Assembly (NCBI GenBank): GCA_964465665.1
Contig: CAYXKM010000059.1
Location: 1 to 26,576 of the forward strand
From: JAKEGN01 sp964465665
GTDB taxonomy: Bacteria > Pseudomonadota > Gammaproteobacteria > Steroidobacterales > Woeseiaceae
DNA: 26,576 nt
Direction of reading: 5' to 3'
The translations under genes were made by a program, and so were the position numbers. Below the pieces are notes generated by a model that did not search any database, had not been told where the DNA came from, and saw only the letters and a program-made list of their open reading frames with translations. Shown here one piece after another: positions 7,821 to 15,221 of this stretch (its first letter is position 1; every line of letters starts with the position of its first letter).

Positions 7821-9995
7821 CTACATCAGATCAAGATTGGCATAACCAAGCACAAGCCATTTTGTGCCTGCCGTTTCGAAATTGACTTCGACACGTGCAT
7901 GCGCGCCCTGACCTTCGCAATTAAGTATGACACCGTCACCGAACTTTCCGTGCCGCACGCGTTGCCCGAGGCGGATGCCGAGTTCGGCGCCCGCGCTGGT
8001 ACCGCCCGATGTTCGCCCTCTGGGCCTCATTACCGTGTGTACAGGCCGGCTGATGTGGACCCGCGGACGAATCTCTTCGACCAGCTCATCGGGTATTTCT
8101 GCAATGAACCGCGATGGCTGAGAAAAGCTGTCCATGCCGTGCAGTCGCCGCTGTTCGGCGTGCGTCACGTACAAAGTTTTCTTCGCCCGAGTTATGCCGA
8201 CATAGCAAAGGCGGCGCTCCTCCTCCAGGCCGCTCGGATCGGCGATGGAGCGCTGATGGGGAAACAACCCGTCTTCCATGCCGCTAAGAAATACCAGGGG
8301 AAACTCCAGTCCCTTAGCCGAATGCATGGTCATGAGCTGAACACAGTCCTCCCATGCCTCCGCCTGTCCTTCGCCGGCTTCCAGCGCTGCGTGTGAAAGA
8401 AAAGCATCGAGTTCGGACATCTCTTCCGCCGGATCCGCGTTGAATCCTTTGGCGGCGCTGACCAGTTCCTCCAGGTTCTCGATTCGCGTTTCGCCGCGTT
8501 CGCCCTTTTCCTTCCTGAAAAACTCGATGAGCCCGCTGGCCTGGATGACGTGATCGACCTGGTACTGCAGCTGCAGGCCTTGCGTTTCGCGCGCCATACG
8601 CTCGATGAGTGTCAGGAATGCAAGCAATGACGAGGCGGCCCGACCGGCAAGTTCGTCGCTTGCAATTGCACCGGCGGCTCGCCACATCGAACAACTGTTG
8701 GCTCGGGCATAGGCGCGAATCGATTCGACAGTTCGGGCTCCGATGCCCCGGGTCGGCCTGTTGATGACCCGCTCGATCGAACCGTCGTCCTCGCGGTTTG
8801 CGATCAGACGTAGGTACGCCAGTGCGTCCTTGATCTCGGCGCGCTCGAAGAATCTCAAACCGCCATATACACGATAAGGGAGACCGGCATTGATCAGCGC
8901 CTCTTCCAGTACGCGGGATTGGGCATTGGATCTGTACAAAACGGCCGCGTCAGCTCGTGGATTGCCCTGGTCGCTCCAGTCCCGCAACCGTCCCACAATG
9001 AAATCGGCTTCGTCGCGCTCGTTGTATGCGGAGTAAATTCGTATTGGCTCTCCCTGCGCACCGTCGGTCCAGAGATTCTTGCCCATGCGTGAGCCGTTAT
9101 TGGCAATGACGGCGTTGGCTGCTTTCAGTATGGTTGCCGTCGATCGATAGTTCTGCTCGAGTTTCACGACCGAGGCCAGCGGAAAGTCCTTCTGAAAACG
9201 ATATATGTGCTCGACCCGTGCACCACGCCACCGGTAAATCGACTGATCATCATCTCCTACGGCAAACGGGACCCCGTCGCGGCCCGCAAGCAGGCGCAGC
9301 CACGCATACTGGATCGCGTTGGTGTCCTGGAACTCGTCAACCAGCAGATGCCGGAAACGCCGCTGATAGTGTGCAAGAAGATCGGGGTTGTCCCGCCACA
9401 GCTCGTGTGCGCGCAACAGCAGTTCGGCGAAATCCACCATGCCGCCGCGTTCGCAAACCTCTTGGTAACTCCTGTAAAGCGCGATGAACTGGCGCCGTTG
9501 GGGATCATTGTCATCGTCGATGTGCTGGGGCCGCAGGCCCTCGTCTTTCTGCGCATTGATGAAGTACTGGATCTCCCGCGGCACCCAGCGGCTTTCATCG
9601 AGTTCGAGATTCTTCAGAAGACGTTTGATGAGCCTTTGCTGATCGTCGGAGTCGATGATCTGAAAACTCTGCGGCAGACCGGCCTCCTGCCAGTGACGCC
9701 TCAGCAGGCGATGCGCCAGGCCGTGGAAAGTGCCTATCCAGAGATGATTGACCGGCGTGCCCAGTAGCGCTTCAATCCGTCCGCGCATTTCGGCGGCGGC
9801 TTTGTTGGTAAAAGTCACCGCCAGCAGGCTTTCCGGAGAGATGCCCTCGACATCGATGAGCCAGGCCGCCCGGTGTGTCAGAACGCGGGTCTTGCCACTG
9901 CCCGCGCCCGCGATCACGAGCAGCGGTGCAGGCGGCGCGGTAACGGCGGTTCGCTGCGCGTCGTTAAGGCCCTCGAGTATGCGAGTCACGTCCAT
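7821..9995 (-). CDS. uvrD: DNA helicase II (UvrD)
   Basis: Superfamily 1A 3'-5' helicase of nucleotide-excision and mismatch repair. The 724-residue protein carries the Q motif LNDAQRTAV (10-18), Walker A GAGSGKT (30-36), motif Ia TFTNKAA, motif II DEFQDTN (near 221), motif III DDDQSIYRWRGA (near 249), motif IV QNYRS, motif V MTMHSAKGLEFP (near 563) and motif VI YVGITRAK (near 608). The C-terminal tail has the Tudor-like GQRVRHGKFGDGVIL used for RNA-polymerase contact. Length and architecture are standard (E. coli 720). No CTG-N10-CAG LexA box is seen upstream, and the ribosome site is weak. It may head the trkAH-dctQM transcript. Confidence 0.97.
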   Translation of the reverse strand: MDVTRILEGLNDAQRTAVTAPPAPLLVIAGAGSGKTRVLTHRAAWLIDVEGISPESLLAVTFTNKAAAEMRGRIEALLGTPVNHLWIGTFHGLAHRLLRRHWQEAGLPQSFQIIDSDDQQRLIKRLLKNLELDESRWVPREIQYFINAQKDEGLRPQHIDDDNDPQRRQFIALYRSYQEVCERGGMVDFAELLLRAHELWRDNPDLLAHYQRRFRHLLVDEFQDTNAIQYAWLRLLAGRDGVPFAVGDDDQSIYRWRGARVEHIYRFQKDFPLASVVKLEQNYRSTATILKAANAVIANNGSRMGKNLWTDGAQGEPIRIYSAYNERDEADFIVGRLRDWSDQGNPRADAAVLYRSNAQSRVLEEALINAGLPYRVYGGLRFFERAEIKDALAYLRLIANREDDGSIERVINRPTRGIGARTVESIRAYARANSCSMWRAAGAIASDELAGRAASSLLAFLTLIERMARETQGLQLQYQVDHVIQASGLIEFFRKEKGERGETRIENLEELVSAAKGFNADPAEEMSELDAFLSHAALEAGEGQAEAWEDCVQLMTMHSAKGLEFPLVFLSGMEDGLFPHQRSIADPSGLEEERRLCYVGITRAKKTLYVTHAEQRRLHGMDSFSQPSRFIAEIPDELVEEIRPRVHISRPVHTVMRPRGRTSGGTSAGAELGIRLGQRVRHGKFGDGVILNCEGQGAHARVEVNFETAGTKWLVLGYANLDLM

Positions 9996-10119
9996 GGGGG
10001 GCGCAGTCTAACAGAGAAGGAGGGAGGTCAGTCCGCGGCAAATCCGCGCGAAATCTGCTGATCCCGGCCACTCGGCAAAGCGCGTGCAACGCCGGCGTTA
10101 TGCCCGGCTCTGTATGTTG

Positions 10120-10755
10120 TCAGAACCGAAAGACAATTCCCGCGATGGTTTCCAACTGCTGCAGCACTCTGCCGTCGATGCGAACCGCGCACACATTCTG
10201 GTCCGGACCGGTCTGGCAAAAGATATCCGTCTCGGCCTTGATAAAAGTGCCGTGGGCACGGGCCTCGAGCCGCAAACCCAGGCGCTCGGTCGGCCGGATC
10301 TGAAGCCCGACGCCGATCGAAGCCGACCAGAAAGTATCGTTCACGCTCGCGTCACCGGCCTGCGTTTTGATCCGGGTACCGCCCACGGTAAGTGCCATGT
10401 ACGGCATTACAGTATCGCCGTCCCACTGGTAGGTACCTCCGCCTTCCAGTACGTCCATATCGACATCCAGTACCGAGTTGCCGGCCTGTGGATCGCTGAA
10501 TTCTGCTTCCGTGTGCTGCCTCAAATAGAATATTTCCCACTGTGTATTGGCCTGCTCCCGGAAGTTGACAATGAAGCCGTAACTCGGTGAATCGTCTATG
10601 TCGTAACTGGTATCCGCGTCGGCAACGTCAAAGCTGCCGCCAAATCGATACCCGCCGAAAGGCGTAATCTCGATATTCAGATCATTCTCTACGGCATTTG
10701 CCGCAGTTGCAAAAACACCGAGGGCGGCAAAAACTGCCGCGATCCGAAATTTCAT
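10120..10755 (-). CDS. Small outer-membrane beta-barrel protein, function unknown
   Basis: I do not recognise a named family. The 211-residue product opens with a clear Sec signal (MKFRIAAVFAALGVFATAANA, cleavage after about residue 21). The rest alternates polar and hydrophobic residues, as in membrane beta-strands (for example EITPFGGYRFGGSF near 29 and SASIGVGLQIRPT near 144). It ends in AGIVFRF, with the C-terminal Phe that the BAM machinery recognises. The size fits an eight-stranded OmpW/OmpA-like barrel. Two Cys (in FCQTGPDQNVC) near residue 185 could form a disulfide in a late loop. GGGAG lies 10 bases before the ATG and a good promoter sits at 10799-10826, so it is probably transcribed alone. 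Its relation to uvrD or cyoE is not evident. Confidence 0.8.
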   Translation of the reverse strand: MKFRIAAVFAALGVFATAANAVENDLNIEITPFGGYRFGGSFDVADADTSYDIDDSPSYGFIVNFREQANTQWEIFYLRQHTEAEFSDPQAGNSVLDVDMDVLEGGGTYQWDGDTVMPYMALTVGGTRIKTQAGDASVNDTFWSASIGVGLQIRPTERLGLRLEARAHGTFIKAETDIFCQTGPDQNVCAVRIDGRVLQQLETIAGIVFRF

Positions 10756-10798
10756 TTTATAACTGCTCCCAGCGAAGGCTTAGTGCGAACTGGTTGCG

Positions 10799-10826
10799 AT
10801 TATATGCGAGTCTGGCGTCATTTGAA
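10799..10826 (-). promoter_or_regulatory. Sigma70 promoter for the outer-membrane protein gene
   Basis: On the minus strand, TTCAAA (10821-10826, 4 of 6) and a perfect TATAAT (10799-10804) are separated by 16 bases. Transcription would start near 10791, giving a leader of about 36 bases with GGGAG before the ATG at 10755. This is the best -10 element in the window. Confidence 0.65.
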
Positions 10827-10932
10827 GTGACATCATTATTGGCGAATGCGCCACCGAAGTAGCGCGTGCTGCCACCCTACTTATGCGGCACTCCATAGTT
10901 TTGCGGCCCGCATTCCATGGGCTGGCCTCCAC

Positions 10933-11832
10933 CTAGAGAGTCAGGCGAAACAGAAAGTAATGATCGACCAGAAGTGCAGCAAACAGCACCATAAGATAGT
11001 TGATGGAGAATCTGAATACCCTCATTGGAAACTCCGCACGCGCATCGAGCTTGAGGCGAATGGCATACCAGAGAAACATCCCGCCGAGCGCCAGTGCCGC
11101 AAGCAGATAAATGAGCCCACTCATGCCGGACAGATACGGCAGTATCGTAACCAGCAACAGAAGTATCGTGTAAAGGAGAATGAAGAGTCGGGTGAACTCG
11201 TTGCCATGCGTTACCGGCAGCATCGGGATCCCGGCTTTCTCGTAATCATCCCTCCTGGCGATGGCCAGCGCCCAGAAATGCGGCGGTGTCCAGACAAAGA
11301 TAATCAGAAATAGCAGAAGGGCATGACTGTGCACTTCGCCGGTGATCGCAGCCCAGCCCAGAACCGGTGGTGCGGCCCCTGCAGCGCCGCCGATGACTAT
11401 GTTCTGCGGTGTCGCGCGTTTCAGATACACCGTGTAGACGATCGCGTATCCTATAAGAGAAGCGAACGTAAGCACCGCCGTAAGCGGATTGACCAGGAAC
11501 CAGAGCAGCGACATCGAAAACACACAAAGCGCCAAGGCGAAAATCAGCGCCTGGGACTGCGTCAGACGGCCTTGAGGCAGCGGTCGCCCGCGCGTTCTGA
11601 TCATCTTCACATCAGTACGCGCATCGAGAACGTGGTTGATGACCGCCGCGGAAGACGCTGCAGCACCGATTCCGATGGTACCGAACAGAATCGCGAGCGG
11701 GTCGGGCCAGCCCGGAACGGAGAGAAACATGCCGACGATCGCCGTGAAAACGATCAGCATGACGACTCTTGGTTTCGTCAGCTCATAGTAATCGCGCCAT
11801 TCCGCAGAGCCGCTTATGCTTGTCGTGTTCAG
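10933..11832 (-). CDS. cyoE: Protoheme IX farnesyltransferase (heme O synthase)
   Basis: Adds a farnesyl group to heme b to make heme O, the precursor of heme A for aa3 oxidase. It is a UbiA-family membrane enzyme with about nine helices. The first Asp-rich motif is NHVLDARTDVKMIRT, followed by RPLPQGRL; YTVYLKRATPQNIVIGGAAGA and WTPPHFWALAI follow, all standard for CyoE/CtaB. The start is unsettled. Homologues begin about ten residues before WRDYYELTKPRVV, but the frame has no ATG, GTG or TTG there. It has only CTG at 11832 (used here as the best estimate), ATG at 11988 and TTG at 11952 inside the upstream SCO-like gene, and an ATG at 11760 inside helix 1. The usual upstream ctaA is absent. 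Enzyme identity is sure; the 5' end is not. Confidence 0.9.
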   Translation of the reverse strand: MNTTSISGSAEWRDYYELTKPRVVMLIVFTAIVGMFLSVPGWPDPLAILFGTIGIGAAASSAAVINHVLDARTDVKMIRTRGRPLPQGRLTQSQALIFALALCVFSMSLLWFLVNPLTAVLTFASLIGYAIVYTVYLKRATPQNIVIGGAAGAAPPVLGWAAITGEVHSHALLLFLIIFVWTPPHFWALAIARRDDYEKAGIPMLPVTHGNEFTRLFILLYTILLLLVTILPYLSGMSGLIYLLAALALGGMFLWYAIRLKLDARAEFPMRVFRFSINYLMVLFAALLVDHYFLFRLTL

Positions 11833-11857
11833 TTGATTGGACCCGTTGACACAGCCG

Positions 11858-12433
11858 TCAGCCGATACGCGAGAGTTCGAGCAGATGCTCGATATCCTCG
11901 ACCATCTCGCGCGGACCCAGATCCGGGCGGAAGTACATGACGAGGTTGCCAAGCGGATCGAGCAGGAAAAACCCGTCTGCAGGGACATCCTGCGGCAACG
12001 CCGACCACAGATCCCGCGCGAGACCAGCGTTTTCCGAAGTTCTCAGGCCTTTGTGCAGTTCGTCGAGAAACACTCTATCCGGCGGGGTAGCGCCGTGCAA
12101 GAACAGCCGCGTAAGACGATTCATGTCATTGCCGAGCATGAGGCGCGCCTGGCGCAATGTGTAGAGCGCCTCGCGGCAAGTGCTGCTGCAGGCGCCGTCG
12201 TTGGCATAGACCAGCAACCATTGCCCGCCCGAGAGTTCGCGCAATTCGAAATGCTTCTCGGACAGGTGCCTGACAGGCTCGAGCAACACGCCATGGTTGC
12301 TGCTCGCAGATGGTTTGAGATTAATGACGCCGTAGTACATGAGGGCTGCAAGTATCAGGGGCCCGAGAAACAAGGCTGCGATGACCAGCAATTGCAAACG
12401 CGCCGGGCCGCGCGCTGTATCAGGCGCGGTCAT
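11858..12433 (-). CDS. SCO-like thioredoxin-fold protein of oxidase assembly
   Basis: The 191-residue protein has one N-terminal membrane anchor (about residues 14-36) and a periplasmic thioredoxin-like domain with CSSTC (Cys82 and Cys86), the CxxxC spacing of SCO1/SenC copper chaperones. The distal His ligand of true SCO proteins is not seen: the late strand reads LLDPLGNLVMYF. It may therefore act as a thiol reductase for the CuA site rather than a copper carrier; that is inference. Proteins of this type, often called hypothetical, sit between surf1 and ctaA in gammaproteobacterial oxidase clusters. It overlaps the end of surf1 by 14 bases and ends LLELSRIG, a normal family end. Confidence 0.85.
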   Translation of the reverse strand: MTAPDTARGPARLQLLVIAALFLGPLILAALMYYGVINLKPSASSNHGVLLEPVRHLSEKHFELRELSGGQWLLVYANDGACSSTCREALYTLRQARLMLGNDMNRLTRLFLHGATPPDRVFLDELHKGLRTSENAGLARDLWSALPQDVPADGFFLLDPLGNLVMYFRPDLGPREMVEDIEHLLELSRIG

Positions 12434-13145
12434 GACGGCGACGTTTCAGGGACTGCCAGATGAGTACGCCGGCGGTAGCCGCGGCCAACGCAAACCACTG
12501 AAAAGCATATCCATAGTGCATCGCAGGTCCCCGGCCCTGAGGTTGCCACTGGCGCACCAGCGTATCGGAACCATCCGGGTCCAGCAGCAGGACAAAGGGC
12601 AGCAATTCGCGCCCGAGCGCCGTCGAAAGGTCCGTCAACTCCGGATAGGTTGCCAGTTTGGGCCACCCGGGCTGATTCGCGATCGCCTCGCCGCCGCGAA
12701 TCCCGACCCGCGGCAGGCGCCCGACTCGGCCGCGAACCTCAGTCTCTTGAGCCGCGAGCGGCACCAACGCCGGCAGAGACCGGTCGGGAGCAGCAGCGAT
12801 CCAGCCGCGATTGACCGCGAGCAGCGGTTTGGCGCCCGCATACTCAAAGGGTGTGATGACAAAATAACCCGGCCGGCCGTTAAGGATCATGTTGTCGAGC
12901 AGAAACTGCCGGTCGGGCAGAAATCGCCCGCGAGCGCTGATGCGCTGATATTCCTGCGTTGCCATTCCCTCAGTCAGCGGCACATAGTCTGCGTCCGCAT
13001 CGAACAGCCGCTGCATCGCGACTTTTTCTGCCGCACGATCGAGCTGCCAAAGACCGAGGGACACGAACAGGATCGTGAGCAGTACTGCGGCTATGGGTGG
13101 CGCCAGCCGCCAGAAGATCGCTTCGATTTCATTCTTAGCATTCAC
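12420..13145 (-). CDS. SURF1 family cytochrome oxidase assembly protein
   Basis: Helps insert heme a into oxidase subunit I. The 241-residue product has the SURF1 plan: an N-terminal helix followed by LGLWQLDRAAEK (near residue 30), a periplasmic domain with QYQRISARGRF-like and NRGWIAAAP (near 116) motifs, and a second C-terminal helix with YGYAFQWFALA near residue 213. The start is a GTG at 13145; the next ATG is out of frame. It lies 45 bases from the divergently transcribed DUF2909 gene and overlaps the SCO-like gene by 14 bases, so surf1 and that gene are translationally linked. Confidence 0.93.
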   Translation of the reverse strand: MNAKNEIEAIFWRLAPPIAAVLLTILFVSLGLWQLDRAAEKVAMQRLFDADADYVPLTEGMATQEYQRISARGRFLPDRQFLLDNMILNGRPGYFVITPFEYAGAKPLLAVNRGWIAAAPDRSLPALVPLAAQETEVRGRVGRLPRVGIRGGEAIANQPGWPKLATYPELTDLSTALGRELLPFVLLLDPDGSDTLVRQWQPQGRGPAMHYGYAFQWFALAAATAGVLIWQSLKRRRHDRA

Positions 13146-13190
13146 GATATACTTGCCGGCCTGGATCGCATATGCGACGGATAAGGATTA

Positions 13191-13385
13191 ATGAAACTGA
13201 TCTTACTGTTAGTCCTGGCCGCCGTGATCGTCAGCCTGGGGGTGAGCCTTTACTTCCTGGTACGCGACGGACAGGGCTCGACCCGGGTGCTCGCCGCATT
13301 GAAGGTGCGTGTGGCGCTGTCGGTGTTGTTGATCGGCTTGCTGGTCGTTTCCTACTACATTGGATGGCTGGTGCCACAAAGCTAG
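13191..13385 (+). CDS. DUF2909 family twin-transmembrane protein
   Basis: A 64-residue protein with two membrane helices (about 2-24 and 42-60) joined by the short basic loop RDGQGSTRVLAALKVR. This RD-x-S-x-R...LxxRVALS pattern is that of DUF2909, found beside coxC and surf1 in Pseudomonas and relatives. Function is unknown; a role in oxidase assembly is inferred from its fixed position. AAGGA lies just before the ATG. It is encoded opposite to every other gene of the cluster, so it must have its own promoter in the 45 bases shared with surf1. Confidence 0.85.
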   Translation: MKLILLLVLAAVIVSLGVSLYFLVRDGQGSTRVLAALKVRVALSVLLIGLLVVSYYIGWLVPQS

Positions 13386-13451
13386 CGCTTCATCGAAACC
13401 GGCGTCGCCTGAAAACCATACATACGCTCCGACAACCAATTCACTAAAGAT

Positions 13452-13499
13452 CAATCCGCGCCAGTCTTTCTGGTTGTTTCTGGCCAGGAGGGCGGATTG
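13452..13499. repeat. Imperfect hairpin downstream of the DUF2909 gene
   Basis: CAATCCGC (13452-13459) pairs with GCGGATTG (13492-13499). Inside it, CCAG TCTTT CTGG forms a small hairpin (13461-13473) and CTGGCCAG is palindromic. It follows the DUF2909 stop by about 70 bases and could be a rho-assisted terminator; there is no clean T-tract. Confidence 0.35.
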
Positions 13500-13531
13500 G
13501 ACTCATACAGCGCAGTTCCGTGGACGGCGCC

Positions 13532-13589
13532 ACGACGGCATGCCTTACGAGCGAGTTAAGACTTCCGAGCGAGAAAGGCATGCCGTCGT
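13532..13589. repeat. 15-bp perfect inverted repeat between convergent genes
   Basis: ACGACGGCATGCCTT (13532-13546) is matched exactly by AAGGCATGCCGTCGT (13575-13589) around a 28-base loop. The loop carries the 8-base direct repeat CGAGCGAG at 13548-13555 and 13566-13573. It lies between the 3' ends of the DUF2909 gene and coxC. No T-tract follows on either strand, so it is not a standard terminator. It may be a REP/MITE-like dispersed element, a protein-binding site or a transcript-end stabiliser. Confidence 0.75.
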
Positions 13590-13616
13590 AGTGCTGTTTG
13601 CTCGAATACTCACTCG

Positions 13617-14483
13617 CTACATCCAGTACACAAATACGTAAAGCGCGAGCCAGACTACGTCGACGAAATGCCAGTACCATGCCGTTGCTTCAAAGGCAAA
13701 GTGGCTGTTGGGCAGGAAATGTCCTTTCATGATCCGCAACCAGATAATGGTCAGCATGATAGCGCCGATGGTTACGTGCATGCCGTGGAAGCCGGTCAGC
13801 ATGAAAAACGTCGAACCGTAAATGCCTGTTGTCAGCTTCAGGTTCATCTCCTGGTACGCGTGCACGTACTCTTCTCCCTGCAGGAAGACGAAGATGAACC
13901 CCAGAATGAAAGTGGTGGCGAGGAACAGCTTGACGATACGGCGCTGCCCCGCCTGCAACGCGTGATGCGCGATGGTCAGGGTCACGCTGCTGGTCAGCAG
14001 GATGGCCGTGTTGATCAGCGGCAGGCCGAACGGCTCCATCTTCATGAAATCGCCGCCGACATTGCCCGGCCCGTTGGTCGGCCAGGTGCTCTCGAAGCCG
14101 CCCCACAACAGGAGATTCGTGAAGAAATTGTTGCTGCTGCCGCCGAGCCATGGCACGGACATGTTGCGCGCGTAAAACAGTGTGCCGAAGAACACCGAGA
14201 AAAACATGACTTCGGAAAAGATGAACCAGAACATGCCCATGCGAAAGGACATGTCGACCTGCAGGTTGTACTTGCCGCCGACGCTTTCGGAAATGACGTT
14301 GCCGAACCAGCCGAACAGCATGAAGACCAGAACGCCGAAACCCGACAACATTACCCAGAACCCCGGATTTGCGCCGTTCAGCCACGACGATACGCCGACC
14401 ATGATGAGCAACAGCGCGATGGAACCGACCACCGGCCAATGACTGTCATGTGGAACGTAATAGTGATCGTTAGCGTGTGCCAT
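13617..14483 (-). CDS. coxC: Cytochrome c oxidase subunit III
   Basis: The 288-residue subunit III of the aa3 oxidase stabilises the D-channel side of subunit I. It has seven helices and the family signatures: YYVPHDSHWPVVGS near the N-terminus, SEVMFFSVFFGTLFYAR near residue 90, the lipid-pocket motif LQGEEYVHA near 207, and the closing GFHGMHVTIGAIML and ATAWYWHFVDVVWL. It lies 18 bases after ctaG on the same strand and is the last gene of the coxB-coxA-ctaG-coxC run before the opposite-strand DUF2909 gene. Confidence 0.97.
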   Translation of the reverse strand: MAHANDHYYVPHDSHWPVVGSIALLLIMVGVSSWLNGANPGFWVMLSGFGVLVFMLFGWFGNVISESVGGKYNLQVDMSFRMGMFWFIFSEVMFFSVFFGTLFYARNMSVPWLGGSSNNFFTNLLLWGGFESTWPTNGPGNVGGDFMKMEPFGLPLINTAILLTSSVTLTIAHHALQAGQRRIVKLFLATTFILGFIFVFLQGEEYVHAYQEMNLKLTTGIYGSTFFMLTGFHGMHVTIGAIMLTIIWLRIMKGHFLPNSHFAFEATAWYWHFVDVVWLALYVFVYWM

Positions 14484-14501
14484 GTGAGATCCGGGTGCGG
14501 T

Positions 14502-15092
14502 TCAATGCGTTGAGTGGGAGTCGTGCGTTGTTTGGGCTGGGAGGGTGGACACCCTTTCCGTATCAAAAAACGTGTACGACAGGGTAATGGTGTCGATGTG
14601 TGCCGGCAGATCGGACGACACGATGAAACGGACCGGCATGCGTTTCTCCTCGCCGGAGGCAAACTCCTGCGTGGTAAAACAGAAACACTCGAGCTTCTTG
14701 AAATACTTTGCTGCCTGTTGCGGCGCTACACTCGGTACCGCCTGTGCAATCTTGCTGCGGCCGGCCAGGTTTCGCGCAATGAACGTCGCGTCGTATAGCG
14801 CACCGGGCGTGATCGACATGTCGTCCGTCTCCGCTCGAAACTCCCACGGAGCGTAAGCGTTCACCGACGTAACGAACTCAAGCTTCACCGATCGGCTTTC
14901 GTCCGGAGACTCGGCCATGACGGCAGCCGTCTGGTTGGTTTTGCCACCAAGCCCGGTAATCTCGCAGAAAACGCTGTAGAGCGGCGGCAGCAAAAGAAAA
15001 CCGAAAACGAACATAGCAACGGCCATGATGACCAGCCGTAGCGCAAGAGCACCGGCGATTTCCTGCCCGGGATTTTCCTTGTCAGCCGTCAT
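14502..15092 (-). CDS. ctaG: Cytochrome c oxidase assembly protein CtaG/Cox11
   Basis: Delivers copper to the CuB site of subunit I. The 196-residue protein has a single N-terminal helix (about 16-40), then CEITGLGGKTN with Cys43, a periplasmic immunoglobulin-like domain, PSVAPQQAAKYF near residue 120, and the copper-binding ECFCF with Cys136 and Cys138. It starts with ATG 15 bases after the small 37-residue gene and ends 18 bases before coxC. Confidence 0.96.
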   Translation of the reverse strand: MTADKENPGQEIAGALALRLVIMAVAMFVFGFLLLPPLYSVFCEITGLGGKTNQTAAVMAESPDESRSVKLEFVTSVNAYAPWEFRAETDDMSITPGALYDATFIARNLAGRSKIAQAVPSVAPQQAAKYFKKLECFCFTTQEFASGEEKRMPVRFIVSSDLPAHIDTITLSYTFFDTERVSTLPAQTTHDSHSTH

Positions 15093-15107
15093 TGAAAGTA
15101 CCAGACA

Positions 15108-15221
15108 TCATGTGCGCAAAACGCCGAGCAGGATGAAACCCAGGTAGAAAAACAACGCCACTGCCGCAAGCACCAGGGCGGTGCGGCGAATCCGGTTCGT
15201 GCTGCCGCTGTTGGCGTTCAT
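15108..15221 (-). CDS. 37-residue cytochrome oxidase small membrane protein
   Basis: A short gene between coxA and ctaG. Its ATG (15221) overlaps the coxA stop as ATGA, and its TGA at 15108 precedes the ctaG ATG by 15 bases, so it is translationally coupled inside the operon. The product starts MNANSGSTNRIRRT and has one helix at about residues 14-34 (core LVLAAVALFFYLGFILLG). The basic cluster before the helix predicts a cytoplasmic N-terminus. Tiny membrane proteins at this place are known in proteobacterial oxidase clusters as small assembly proteins; the specific action is unknown. Position, coupling and composition make it a real gene, though too short for usual ORF cut-offs. Confidence 0.8.
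   Translation of the reverse strand: MNANSGSTNRIRRTALVLAAVALFFYLGFILLGVLRT

Noticed and set aside
10088..10099. 12-bp palindrome AACGCCGGCGTT downstream of the barrel protein gene
   Set aside because: Short, GC-rich, no T-tract, and easily expected by chance at this base composition.
10110..10123. LexA-like CTGTATGTTGTCAG near uvrD
   Set aside because: The spacing is CTG-N8-CAG, not N10, and it overlaps the 3' end of the outer-membrane gene about 115 bases from uvrD.
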